Below the pieces are notes generated by a model. It was not told the DNA's origin. It saw only the letters and a list, made by a program, of their open reading frames with translations, and did no database searches. This document shows positions 43,600 to 52,127 of a stretch of 64,000 nt of DNA, in pieces. The position numbers were made by a program, and so were the translations under genes. Each line of letters starts with the position of its first letter. Position 1 is the stretch's first letter. The DNA comes from an uncultured Acidobacteriota bacterium (GTDB lineage: Bacteria; Acidobacteriota; Terriglobia; Bryobacterales; Bryobacteraceae): assembly GCA_902826685.1 (NCBI GenBank), contig CADEFT010000007.1, forward strand, positions 1-64,000, written 5' to 3'.

Positions 43600-46239
43600 A
43601 TGGATCCGCTGGTGAAGCGCCTGTTCACCGAAGCCGCCAGCCTGCCGCCCGCCGCCCGCGCCGCGTTCCTCGACCGGCACTGCCCGGACGCCACCCTGCG
43701 CGAGGAAGTCCTCTCCCTGCTTGAATTCGACGAAAGCTCCACAACTGCCATTGGCCATCCGGTGCAGGCGGTTCTCGAAAACATGCTCGCCGCCGGGGGA
43801 GCGCCCGGCCTGCGCATCGGCGCCTTCGAACTCGGCCCGCTGCTTGGTTCAGGCGGCATGGGCCGCGTCTACGAAGCGCACCGCGTCGATGGGGAAGTGC
43901 GTCAGAAGGTGGCCATCAAGATCGCCGATCTACCGTTGAAAGGCCCCGCCCGCGCCGAGGTGCTCGAACGTTTCCACCGCGAGCGCCAGATGCTCGCTTC
44001 CCTGCGCCATCCCTACATCGCCAGCCTCATCGACGCCGGCACCACCGCCGAAGGCGTTCCCTACGCCGTCCTCGAACAGGTGGATGGAGTCGCCATCGAC
44101 GAATACTGCGAACGCCAGGGCGCGAGCCAGGCCACCCGCATCCGGCTCGTCCTGAAGCTCTGCGAAGCCGTACGCTTTGCCCACCGCAACCTGATCGTCC
44201 ATCGCGACATCAAGCCCGCCAACGTCCTCATCGCCGCCGATGGGACGCCCAAGCTGCTCGACTTCGGCATCGCCAAGGATCTTTCCGGCACCGCCGATCC
44301 CACGCGCATGCCCGCGCTCACGCCCGAATACGCCAGCCCCGAACAGGCGGGAGGTCTCGCGGCCACGGTGGCCACCGATGTCTACGGCCTCGGCGGATTG
44401 CTCTACCGGCTGCTGCTCGGTGTGCCGCCGCGCCGTGTGGCCGATGCCGCTCCAGCCGAATGGATCCGCCAGATTCTCGACCGCGACGTGCTACGCCCCT
44501 CGGCGCTCGATCCCAAAATCGGCGCCGACCTCGAAAACATCCTGCTCAAAGCGCTGCATCGCGAGCCCGACCGCCGCTATCAATCGGTCCCCGAACTCGC
44601 CGACGACCTCGAGCGCTTCCTCAATCAACAGCCGGTGCTGGCCACGCCGGATTCGCTAGGCTATCGCGCTTCCTGTTTTCTGCGCCGGCATTGGATGGGG
44701 CTCGCCGCGGCCGCGCTGGTCTCGGCGCTGCTCGGCGCGGCGACCGTCGTGTCGGTGCATGAGCGCCGCCTCGCTCAACAGCGCTCCCTCGAAACGCGCC
44801 AGCTCGCCGGCCGGCTCATCTTCGATCTCCACGATGAAATCGGCAAAATGCCCGGCGCCACCCGCGCCAAGGAGAAGCTGGCCGCCACTGCCTCCGAGTA
44901 TCTGGAAAAACTGGCGCCCAATGCCTCTGCCGATCCCGAACTGGCCTGGGAGCTGCTCAACGCCTATGGCCGTCTGAGCCAGACTCGCGGCGGCGCCAAT
45001 TCAAGCACAGGCGATACTCGCAGCGCCCTCGAATACGCGCGCAGAACGCTCGCCATGGGCCGCATCGTGGAAAGCCGCGGCGATCTGACCACCGACCGCC
45101 TGCAGCGGCTGTTTGCCCTCTACGACGGTCTTTGCGGAGTCTTCACCGAGGGCCAGCTTCCCGCCGAGGAACTGGAGACCGTGACTCGATTGCTCGCGCT
45201 CGCTCCGCGGCTCGACAGTCTGCGCCAGGCGCGCGCTTATTCGTCCTCGGCCCGCTATCACGACCGCAATACGACCGCCGAGCGCGCCGCGCAGGATCTC
45301 GATCGCGCCGTCACACTCTTGCGCGGCCTCAACCGGCAGCCCGCGCCTCCGGAGGAAGTTCGCTCCCAGTTCGCCGTGAGCCTGAACAGCCTTGGCCGGA
45401 CCCGCGCCAGGCTGGGCGATTTCACCGGCGCCTCCGCCGCCTTTGAAGAATCCATCGCGGTGCTTGACCCCATGGCCGCCCAATCGCCCAACAACGCCGC
45501 CCTGTTGCGCAGCCGCTACTTCAGTCATCTGTGGATGGCCGATACGCTCGCCGGAGCGGATCGCTTCAACACCGGCCGGCTCCGCGAAGGCGAGAAGCAT
45601 TACCGCACCGCTCTTGACACCGCCCGCCGCCTGGTCGCGCTCGACCCGCACAACGAAATGGCCAAGCTCGACGCGGCCCGCGCCGCCGGCAAGCTCGGAT
45701 CGGCCATCGCCTCGTCGCGGCCCGCCGAATCGCTGGCCCTCATGGATCAGGCCAATGAGTCGCTGGCGCAGACTTCCTTCGGCAACCGCTCGGGCCGCGA
45801 GATGCGCCTGGCTTACCTCCGGGAGTCGGTGGCGCCGCTCGCCGCCCTTGGCCGTTTCGAACAGGCGCGCGCCCACCTCGCCGAAGCCCGGCGCATCGCT
45901 CGCGAAATCAGCGCCGGTAATGCCAAGGCCTGGGAAAACGAACTGGCCGATATCCTGCGTTTCGACGCCATCTGGATGTTCGCCGCCGGCCAGACCCGCG
46001 CGGCCCTCGACGCCGCCGAACGGCAGTGGAAGCATCTGCAAAACGCACCCACGCCCGGCGCGCTCGCCGATAGCTGGCTGGTCGTCGACGTTCTCGAACG
46101 CATCCAGACCTACGCCAGGACCATCGACCCGGCCGCCCGCGCCGAAGCCGCCGCGCATCTGGAACGCGTGTGGGCGGGCCTCGCGCGCCGCTTCCCGCAA
46201 TCGGAGTTCCTCCGCGCACGCGCCCGTAGCGGCACCTAA
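43600..46239 (+). CDS. Ser/Thr protein kinase with C-terminal TPR-like sensor region
   Basis: 879 residues. N-terminal ~70 residues contain the DUF-like helix region common in Acidobacterial kinases. Kinase domain ~75-345: G83-S-G-G-M-G88, K107, H201-R-D203-I-K205, D221-F-G223, SPEQAGG. One membrane helix at ~366-386. Then ~490 residues of helical repeats (YARRTLAMGRIVESRGD, FTGASAAFEESIAVLDP, YRTALDTARRLVALDP). It is an intact transmembrane kinase whose outer TPR region probably senses a ligand or partner. TATTTT at 43588-43593 ends 6 bases before ATG 43600 and may be a promoter. The targets are unknown. Confidence 0.92.
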   Translation: MDPLVKRLFTEAASLPPAARAAFLDRHCPDATLREEVLSLLEFDESSTTAIGHPVQAVLENMLAAGGAPGLRIGAFELGPLLGSGGMGRVYEAHRVDGEVRQKVAIKIADLPLKGPARAEVLERFHRERQMLASLRHPYIASLIDAGTTAEGVPYAVLEQVDGVAIDEYCERQGASQATRIRLVLKLCEAVRFAHRNLIVHRDIKPANVLIAADGTPKLLDFGIAKDLSGTADPTRMPALTPEYASPEQAGGLAATVATDVYGLGGLLYRLLLGVPPRRVADAAPAEWIRQILDRDVLRPSALDPKIGADLENILLKALHREPDRRYQSVPELADDLERFLNQQPVLATPDSLGYRASCFLRRHWMGLAAAALVSALLGAATVVSVHERRLAQQRSLETRQLAGRLIFDLHDEIGKMPGATRAKEKLAATASEYLEKLAPNASADPELAWELLNAYGRLSQTRGGANSSTGDTRSALEYARRTLAMGRIVESRGDLTTDRLQRLFALYDGLCGVFTEGQLPAEELETVTRLLALAPRLDSLRQARAYSSSARYHDRNTTAERAAQDLDRAVTLLRGLNRQPAPPEEVRSQFAVSLNSLGRTRARLGDFTGASAAFEESIAVLDPMAAQSPNNAALLRSRYFSHLWMADTLAGADRFNTGRLREGEKHYRTALDTARRLVALDPHNEMAKLDAARAAGKLGSAIASSRPAESLALMDQANESLAQTSFGNRSGREMRLAYLRESVAPLAALGRFEQARAHLAEARRIAREISAGNAKAWENELADILRFDAIWMFAAGQTRAALDAAERQWKHLQNAPTPGALADSWLVVDVLERIQTYARTIDPAARAEAAAHLERVWAGLARRFPQSEFLRARARSGT

Positions 46240-46253
46240 CGCAAGCTTTCCTG

Positions 46254-46259
46254 TATCGT
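46254..46259 (+). promoter_or_regulatory. Putative -10 element just before the amidohydrolase ATG
   Basis: TGTATCGT (TATCGT at 46254-46259) ends 7 bases before ATG 46267. There is no Shine-Dalgarno sequence, which suggests a leaderless transcript and favours ATG 46267 over GTG 46258. Confidence 0.4.
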
Positions 46260-46266
46260 GAACCTT

Positions 46267-47976
46267 ATGCGCTGGTTCGCTCTACTTCTACCCGCCTTCG
46301 GATTCGCCCAGGCTCCGGACCTGATTCTGCACAACGGCAAGATCGTCACCGTCAACGCCCGCAACGAAATCGTTCAAGCCGTGGCCATTCGCGGCAGCCG
46401 CATCGTGGCCGTTGGCGCCGACCGGACAATCCTGGCCCGTAAGGGCGCCGCCACACGCCTGGTGGATCTCAAAGGCAAGACCGTTCTTCCCGGCCTCATG
46501 GATTCGCACACCCATGCCGCCGACGCTTCCATGTACGAGTTCGATCATCCCATCGGCGACATGCGCACCATCGCCGACGTGCTCGCTTATTTGCGCACCC
46601 GCGCCGCCGCAACCCCGAAAGGCGAGTGGATCACCCTGCGCCAGGTCTTCATCACCAGGCTCGAAGAGCAGCGCTACCCCACGCGGGCGGAACTGGATGC
46701 GATATCGAAGGATCATCCGATTCTCTTCGGCACGGGTCCCGATGCCTCGCTGAACTCGGCGGCGCTCGCCCGCAGCGGCATCGGACGCGGCAAGCATCCC
46801 GAGGAAGGCCGTGGCGGCAAGATCGAACGCGACCCAACCTCCGGCGAGCCGACCGGCATCCTGCGCAGCGCCGCGAAATTCGTCAACGTCACAAATGCCG
46901 GCAAATCGCCCTCGCTCGACGATCGCATCGGGCGGCTAAAGATGATGCTCGCCGATTACAACTCCGTCGGCATCACCTCCATCGCCGACCGCGACGCATC
47001 CCCCAACGAAGTGGAACTCTACCGCGCCGCCCGCGCCAGGGACGCTCTCAGTTGCCGCGTCTTTCTCAACTACCACGTCGAGCCGAACGATCCGCTCGAA
47101 AGCATCGAGGCGGCCATTCTCAAGGCGGCTCGCGATCCGCTTCACACCTACGACGACATGCTGTGGCTGCGCGGCGTGAAGGTATTTCTCGACGGCGGCA
47201 TGCTCACCGGCAGCGCCTACATGCGCGAGCCCTGGGGCGTCAGCAAGGTCTACTCCATCATCGATCCCAACTACCGCGGCCTCCTCTACGTCGATCCCGA
47301 ACGGCTCTACCAGGTGGCGAAGCTCGCCCTGAAAAACGACCTGCAGTTCACCGCGCATTCGGTTGGCGATGGCGCCGTGCACGCCTTGATCGCCGCCTAT
47401 GAGCGCGTCAATAAAGAGCTGCCGCTGCGCTCGCGCCGCCCCTGCATCACCCATTGCAACTTCATGTCGCCCGAAGCCATCGAACGTATGGCCGCCGTGG
47501 GCATCGTGGCCGATCTGCAGCCGGCCTGGCTCGAACTCGACGGCGCCACGCTGCGTAAACAGTTCGGCGATCCCAGGCTGCGCTTCTTCCAGCCTTACCG
47601 CTCGCTTTTCGAGAAGAATGTGATCGTGGGCGGCGGGTCCGATCATATGCAAAAGATCGGCAGTTTCCGCTCCATCAATCCTTATAATCCGTTCCTTGGC
47701 ATGTGGATCGCCCTGAAGCGCCAGCCGCGCTGGACCTCGGATCCCGTGCATCCGGAAGAGCGCATCACGCGCGAACAGGCCATCCGCCTCTACACCGCCA
47801 ACAACGCCTTTCTGATGTTCGACGAGAAGAACCGCGGGTCGCTTGAACCCGGAAAACTCGCCGACCTGATCGCCCTCGACAAGGATATCCTCACCTGCCC
47901 GCTCGACGACGTGAAAGAAATCAAAGTGGAATTCACCCTGCTCGGAGGCAAAGAAGTATACAAAGCAAGGCCGTAG
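46267..47976 (+). CDS. Exported amidohydrolase (YtcJ/Amidohydro_3-like)
   Basis: 569 residues from ATG 46267. Signal peptide RWFALLLPAFGFAQA. LILHNGKIVTVNARNEIVQAVAI is the N-terminal beta-sandwich, GLMDSHTHAADAS gives the H-x-H metal pair, QFTAHSVGDGAVHALI and ITHCNF give further His, and GGGSDHMQKI gives the catalytic Asp. The C-terminal LEPGKLADLIALDKDIL is the family ending. Such enzymes hydrolyse amides or cyclic amides. The leader suggests a periplasmic site, which is common in this lineage. Confidence 0.88.
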   Translation: MRWFALLLPAFGFAQAPDLILHNGKIVTVNARNEIVQAVAIRGSRIVAVGADRTILARKGAATRLVDLKGKTVLPGLMDSHTHAADASMYEFDHPIGDMRTIADVLAYLRTRAAATPKGEWITLRQVFITRLEEQRYPTRAELDAISKDHPILFGTGPDASLNSAALARSGIGRGKHPEEGRGGKIERDPTSGEPTGILRSAAKFVNVTNAGKSPSLDDRIGRLKMMLADYNSVGITSIADRDASPNEVELYRAARARDALSCRVFLNYHVEPNDPLESIEAAILKAARDPLHTYDDMLWLRGVKVFLDGGMLTGSAYMREPWGVSKVYSIIDPNYRGLLYVDPERLYQVAKLALKNDLQFTAHSVGDGAVHALIAAYERVNKELPLRSRRPCITHCNFMSPEAIERMAAVGIVADLQPAWLELDGATLRKQFGDPRLRFFQPYRSLFEKNVIVGGGSDHMQKIGSFRSINPYNPFLGMWIALKRQPRWTSDPVHPEERITREQAIRLYTANNAFLMFDEKNRGSLEPGKLADLIALDKDILTCPLDDVKEIKVEFTLLGGKEVYKARP

Positions 47977-48009
47977 TAGAATCAAGCGATTAAAGGAAGG
48001 ACTTTTACC

Positions 48010-50529
48010 GTGGCCGTTCAAGACATGCCCTCCACCCTCGATACCGCGAGCGCCTCTGGCGAACTGCGCCGCCTGGACGACATCGGCTTCCTCACCGCCA
48101 TGACGCTCACCCTGCTCGGCAACTACGCGCAGACCGGCCACTTCGGCGGACCTCTGGCCTACACGCCCTACAACGTCGCCCTGCACCTGCTGGGGCCCGA
48201 GGCGGGCGCCATGCGCTACGACTACCGCCGGCCCAAACATCCCTTCGGCGACAAGTTCATGCTCGCCGGCGGCCACTGCATTCCCACCTGCTACGCGCTG
48301 TGGATGATTATGGGCGAAGCCTTGGCGCGAAAGGCCGCCTCCACCGGCAGCAGCCGCTATCGGGTGGATCCCAAGGTTGCCATTCTGTCCGTGGATGCGC
48401 TTGGTTTCCGTCGCGGCGCCGGCGCCCTGGCCACGCTTCTCGAAGAGAACGGCCTCGCCAATCATCCTCTGTTCGCACAGGCCAAACTGCGTGGCATTCG
48501 TGCCCTCGCCGGACACGCCGAATCGACCGACGTCACCAACGACGTCAACGGCGGACCGTCGGGTGTCGGCATCGCCACCGCCGCCGGTAAAGCCGCCTTC
48601 TGGGATATCGCCGGCGCACCCATCGGCTCCCCGAAAGTCTTCGCCCTCGAAGGCGAGTTCGCCATGACCGAAGGCCATGCGCAGGAATTGAAAACCCAGG
48701 CGCTCGCCCTACAGGTGGGCAAACGCCTGCGCGTCATGTTTTCCGACAACAACGCCGGCATCGACGATTCCCTGATCGGCGGCGTCATCAAGGCCAAGTA
48801 CGAAGCCTATCGTCTCCCAGACCAGTGGACCTCCTACGGCTGGAACCTCTTCCACCTCGACAACGGCAACGACTACGCGCAGATCGCCGAAGTTCTCCAG
48901 AAAATGGAGGATTGGGATCCCGCCGACCGCCGTCCCATGATCGTCATGGGAAAAACCGTCAAGGGTTATTGGCCCGCCGCCGTCGATGGCAACATTCCCG
49001 GTTTCGGCAAACAGGTGATCGGCTATCCCAGCCATCCCTACGCGATGAAGATGAACTCGGAATATTTCGTCGCCCTCGCCCAGACCTTCGAGCAGCGCTA
49101 TGGCGTGCAGTTTGAAGGCATCCGCCAGGGCGCGGTGACCGATCCCCGGGAACGCCTCATTCAATTCAAGACCAATATCGACATCGCCCTGTCGGCGCTC
49201 GATCGCAATGGCCTGGGCGACTGGCTGGCCGACCGCCTGGTGGACATCGGCGACACCGTGCGCGACGACTTCCCGTTGCGTATGGATACCCGCACCGATC
49301 CTTTCCTCGATGAGCGCCTGCGCGTCGCCAACCTGCCGGTCGAGCCGCAAACCGTCACCGTCAGAAATCCCGTCACCGGCGCCGAAAAGCAGGCCGGTAT
49401 CACGCTGTTCCGTAAACCGGGCGAAGTCGCCGGAACGCGCCGCGGCATCTCCGAAATCCTCAAGTGGATGAACTACGTCACCGGCAATCGCTTCCTCACG
49501 CTGGCCGCCGATCTGTCCGAGTCGATCAACCTCGAACACGGCAGCCTGTGGGGCCACTACGATCCGGAGTCCAATCCCGTGGGGACGCGCATCAAGGCCG
49601 CCATTCAGGAAGCGGGCAATTCGCTCACCGCCATCGGACTGGTGGGTCAAAGCGCCTCGGTCGATCCCGAAAAGTTCGCCGGTGTGTGGGCCATCAGCGG
49701 TACCTACGGCGCTTTCACTCCGCTCATGTATCTGCCCGCGCGCGTCTGGAGCCAGCAGAATCAGGACAGCCGGTTCCGCATGGGCGTGCTCCATATTCTC
49801 GCCGGGCATTCGGGGCCTGAAACCGCCGCCGACGCCCGCACCCACTTCGGCATCTTCGCTCCGCAAGTGTGGAAATTGTTCCCCCGCGGGCAGTCGATTC
49901 ATTTGAGCTTCTGGGACTATAACGATGTCGCGCCGGGATACTTCGCCGCCGCCGAAATCGCCGCGCGGGAACAGAAGGTGGGCCTCATCACCATCGAAGT
50001 GGCTCGTCCCGATTTCCCGGTGGCCGACCGCGCCACCTTCGCCGACACCGATATTCGCGCCGCCGCCAAGGGCCTTTATGTGATTCGCGACTTCGCCCCC
50101 GGTCCGCGTCATGGCCACGTGGTCGTGCAGGGGTCGAGTTCCACCGTCAATCTCGTCAAGATCCTGCCCAAGCTTCAACAGGCGGGTATCAACGTGAAGG
50201 TCATCGCCGCTATCAGCGAGGAGCTTTTCGATCGCCAGCCGGAGTCCTACCGCCGCAAAGTCCTTCCCCCGGAGGCTCTCTACGACCTGATGTTTGTTAC
50301 GACCGGAACGCGCCGCATGTGGCCCGTGCGCGACACAGGCCCACTCACCGACGCCTACTCGCTCACTTCCGATTGGGACAACCAGTGGCTCACCGGCGGC
50401 CTCGAAGCCGAAGTCATCCGCGAGGCGCACCTCGACCCCGCCTCCATCTTCACCGGCATTGAGCGCTTCGCCAAGGAGCGCGCCGACCGGCTCGCGCGCC
50501 AGCGCTCGGCGATTGCACAACTCGCCTGA
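48010..50529 (+). CDS. Transketolase-like thiamine-diphosphate enzyme, non-canonical
   Basis: 839 residues from GTG 48010, with AAAGGAAGGA upstream and TAGAAT at 47977-47982. The layout is that of transketolase: N-terminal TPP domain, central pyrimidine domain (ETAADARTHFGIFAPQ, LIPKLQ region) and C-terminal domain (KILPKLQQAGINVKVIAAIS). It is longer than transketolase (~660) and nearer to E1/AceE size. The TPP/Mg motif G-D-G is changed: G215-E216-F, then AMTEG, with N247-N248-A-G-I as the second half. The Mg-binding Asp is thus Glu. It may use another acyl donor; the product is unknown. Confidence 0.75.
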   Translation: MAVQDMPSTLDTASASGELRRLDDIGFLTAMTLTLLGNYAQTGHFGGPLAYTPYNVALHLLGPEAGAMRYDYRRPKHPFGDKFMLAGGHCIPTCYALWMIMGEALARKAASTGSSRYRVDPKVAILSVDALGFRRGAGALATLLEENGLANHPLFAQAKLRGIRALAGHAESTDVTNDVNGGPSGVGIATAAGKAAFWDIAGAPIGSPKVFALEGEFAMTEGHAQELKTQALALQVGKRLRVMFSDNNAGIDDSLIGGVIKAKYEAYRLPDQWTSYGWNLFHLDNGNDYAQIAEVLQKMEDWDPADRRPMIVMGKTVKGYWPAAVDGNIPGFGKQVIGYPSHPYAMKMNSEYFVALAQTFEQRYGVQFEGIRQGAVTDPRERLIQFKTNIDIALSALDRNGLGDWLADRLVDIGDTVRDDFPLRMDTRTDPFLDERLRVANLPVEPQTVTVRNPVTGAEKQAGITLFRKPGEVAGTRRGISEILKWMNYVTGNRFLTLAADLSESINLEHGSLWGHYDPESNPVGTRIKAAIQEAGNSLTAIGLVGQSASVDPEKFAGVWAISGTYGAFTPLMYLPARVWSQQNQDSRFRMGVLHILAGHSGPETAADARTHFGIFAPQVWKLFPRGQSIHLSFWDYNDVAPGYFAAAEIAAREQKVGLITIEVARPDFPVADRATFADTDIRAAAKGLYVIRDFAPGPRHGHVVVQGSSSTVNLVKILPKLQQAGINVKVIAAISEELFDRQPESYRRKVLPPEALYDLMFVTTGTRRMWPVRDTGPLTDAYSLTSDWDNQWLTGGLEAEVIREAHLDPASIFTGIERFAKERADRLARQRSAIAQLA

Positions 50530-50538
50530 CGCATCATC

Positions 50539-51162
50539 ATGGCCGAGCTATTGCTGCCGCTATTTCCGTTGCCGCTGGTGCTTTTTCCCCGGCTGCCCCT
50601 GCCGCTGCATATCTTCGAGGAACGTTACAAAGAGATGATCGGCGAGGCCATCGACGCCGGCTCGGAATTCGGAGTGGTGCTGGCCAAGGACAACGGCGTG
50701 GTCAATGTCGGCTGCACCGCGCGGGTGGAACAACTGGTGCAGCGCTATCCCGACGGCCGGATGGATATCGTAACCCGCGGCGGGCGGCGCTTCGAAATCT
50801 CCGAGCTTGTCGAGGGCAAGCCGTATCTGCGCGGCCGCACCGAATTCTTCGACGATGAGGAGTTCGAGCCCACCCCCGCCGACATCAAGCGGCGCGCTCT
50901 CGAAGGTTTTGCCAGCGTTCTGCGCGAGTCGGGCGGCGCGCACCAGACCGAGCCCGACGGCAACGATCCGCAGTTGAGTTTTCAACTCGCCCAGGTTCTC
51001 ACCGATCTCGACTTCCGCCAGCAGATGCTCACTCTGCGCAGTGAGCGCGACCGCATGGCCAGGCTCGCCAGCTTCTTTCCCGACTACCTCAGCCGCATGC
51101 GCTACGCCGAGCACGTACGCGACGTGGCGCCGCGCAACGGGTTCGGGAAACATCACGAATGA
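50539..51162 (+). CDS. Lon-substrate-binding (LAN) domain protein
   Basis: 207 residues. PLFPLPLVLFPRLPLPLHIFEERYKEMIGEAI is the diagnostic N-terminal stretch of the LonN domain (PF02190), with GCTARVEQLVQRYPDGRMDIVTRGGRRFEI in the middle and a helical C-terminal half. It stands alone without the AAA+ ATPase or protease domains, as in many bacteria. It overlaps the HAD gene by 4 bases and starts 9 bases after the transketolase-like gene, so the three may be co-transcribed. It could recruit substrates to a protease or bind a small ligand. Confidence 0.88.
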   Translation: MAELLLPLFPLPLVLFPRLPLPLHIFEERYKEMIGEAIDAGSEFGVVLAKDNGVVNVGCTARVEQLVQRYPDGRMDIVTRGGRRFEISELVEGKPYLRGRTEFFDDEEFEPTPADIKRRALEGFASVLRESGGAHQTEPDGNDPQLSFQLAQVLTDLDFRQQMLTLRSERDRMARLASFFPDYLSRMRYAEHVRDVAPRNGFGKHHE

Positions 51163-51848
51163 ATGGGCCTGGGCAGCATCTGTTGATCGACGCCGACGAT
51201 ACGCTGTGGGAAAATAACATCTACTTCGAACGGGCGTTTCATCGCTTTTGCGAGTTTCTCGACCATTCCGAACTGACGAACCAACAGGTCCGCGCCGCGC
51301 TTGACGAAGTGGAACTGGTGAACAATCGCTTGCACGGTTATGGCTCGGCGAACTTCGGCCGCAACATGGTCGAGTGCTACCACCACCTGGTGGAGCGCGC
51401 TATCTCTTCTTCCGACGCGGAAACGATCCTTGGCTTTGCCACCGCCATTCAGGAGCATCCGCTCGAAATCATCGGCGGCGTGCCGGAGACGCTTGAATAC
51501 CTGACGCGACGGCACGACCTGATTCTCTTCACTAAGGGCAATCCGCTGGAGCAGACGCGCAAGATTGAGCGGTCGGGGCTTGCCGCGTTCTTCAACCATA
51601 CGATCGTCGTGCGGGAAAAGGACACCGCCACATACCGGCGGATCGCGCAGGAGCGATCTCTGCCGCCGGATTCCAGTTGGATGATCGGTAACTCTCCAAA
51701 GTCCGACATTAACCCGGCGCTTGACGCCGGACTGGGAGCGGTTTACGTACCCCATGACCGGACCTGGCACTTAGAACGGGAAGAGATCCGGCAGGGGGCA
51801 CGGCTGCTGGTTGTAGAAACATTCGCCGGTCTCGTGAATTATTTTTAA
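51159..51848 (+). CDS. HAD superfamily phosphatase
   Basis: 229 residues starting in an ATGA overlap with the previous gene. Motif I is LLIDADDTLW (D11-x-D13-x-T), motif II is LILFTKGN (Thr), motif III is the Lys near VVREKDTATYRR, and motif IV is WMIGNSPKSDINPALDAG. The helical cap (residues ~18-90) is of the C1 type. It dephosphorylates a small metabolite, possibly a sugar phosphate linked to the transketolase-like enzyme. Confidence 0.88.
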   Translation: MNGPGQHLLIDADDTLWENNIYFERAFHRFCEFLDHSELTNQQVRAALDEVELVNNRLHGYGSANFGRNMVECYHHLVERAISSSDAETILGFATAIQEHPLEIIGGVPETLEYLTRRHDLILFTKGNPLEQTRKIERSGLAAFFNHTIVVREKDTATYRRIAQERSLPPDSSWMIGNSPKSDINPALDAGLGAVYVPHDRTWHLEREEIRQGARLLVVETFAGLVNYF

Positions 51849-51893
51849 AGATGCCGCCGTATTCACCGATGAGGAAGTTACGAGGCATGGAGT

Positions 51894-52127
51894 ATGAGTA
51901 TCATCCAGTCGGGCTTGGAAGGTCTCCAGCGGGCGCAGTCCGCCGCTGAGAAATCCGCCTCCCGGATTTCCCGGTTGTCTTACGGCGGAGGCGCGCCGGA
52001 GGATGTGGTGGACATCAGCGCCGAAGCCGTCGCGCTCATGACCGCTCGCAACGGGTTTGAAGCGAGCTTGCGTGTGATCGAAACAGGCAATGAACTGCAG
52101 CGGTCCACCTTCGATCTACTGGGCTAG
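51894..52127 (+). CDS. Short flagellar rod-like protein (head and tail only)
   Basis: 77 residues from ATG 51894. The first ~30 residues (MSIIQSGLEGLQRAQSAAEK) and the last ~35 (VALMTARNGFEASLRVIETG, LQRSTFDLLG) resemble the N- and C-terminal helices of flagellar rod and hook proteins (FlgB/C/F/G), with the central D1 region missing. No other flagellar gene is in the window. It may be a bacterial rod-like adaptor or a remnant. The match to the FlgG tail (A-R-N-G-F-E-A-x-L) is clear, but the N-terminal match is weaker. Its stop overlaps the convergent gene by 12 bases. Confidence 0.5.
   Translation: MSIIQSGLEGLQRAQSAAEKSASRISRLSYGGGAPEDVVDISAEAVALMTARNGFEASLRVIETGNELQRSTFDLLG

Noticed and set aside
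48709..50520. 603-residue minus-strand frame opposite the transketolase-like gene
   Set aside because: No known domain and codon pattern typical of an antisense shadow.
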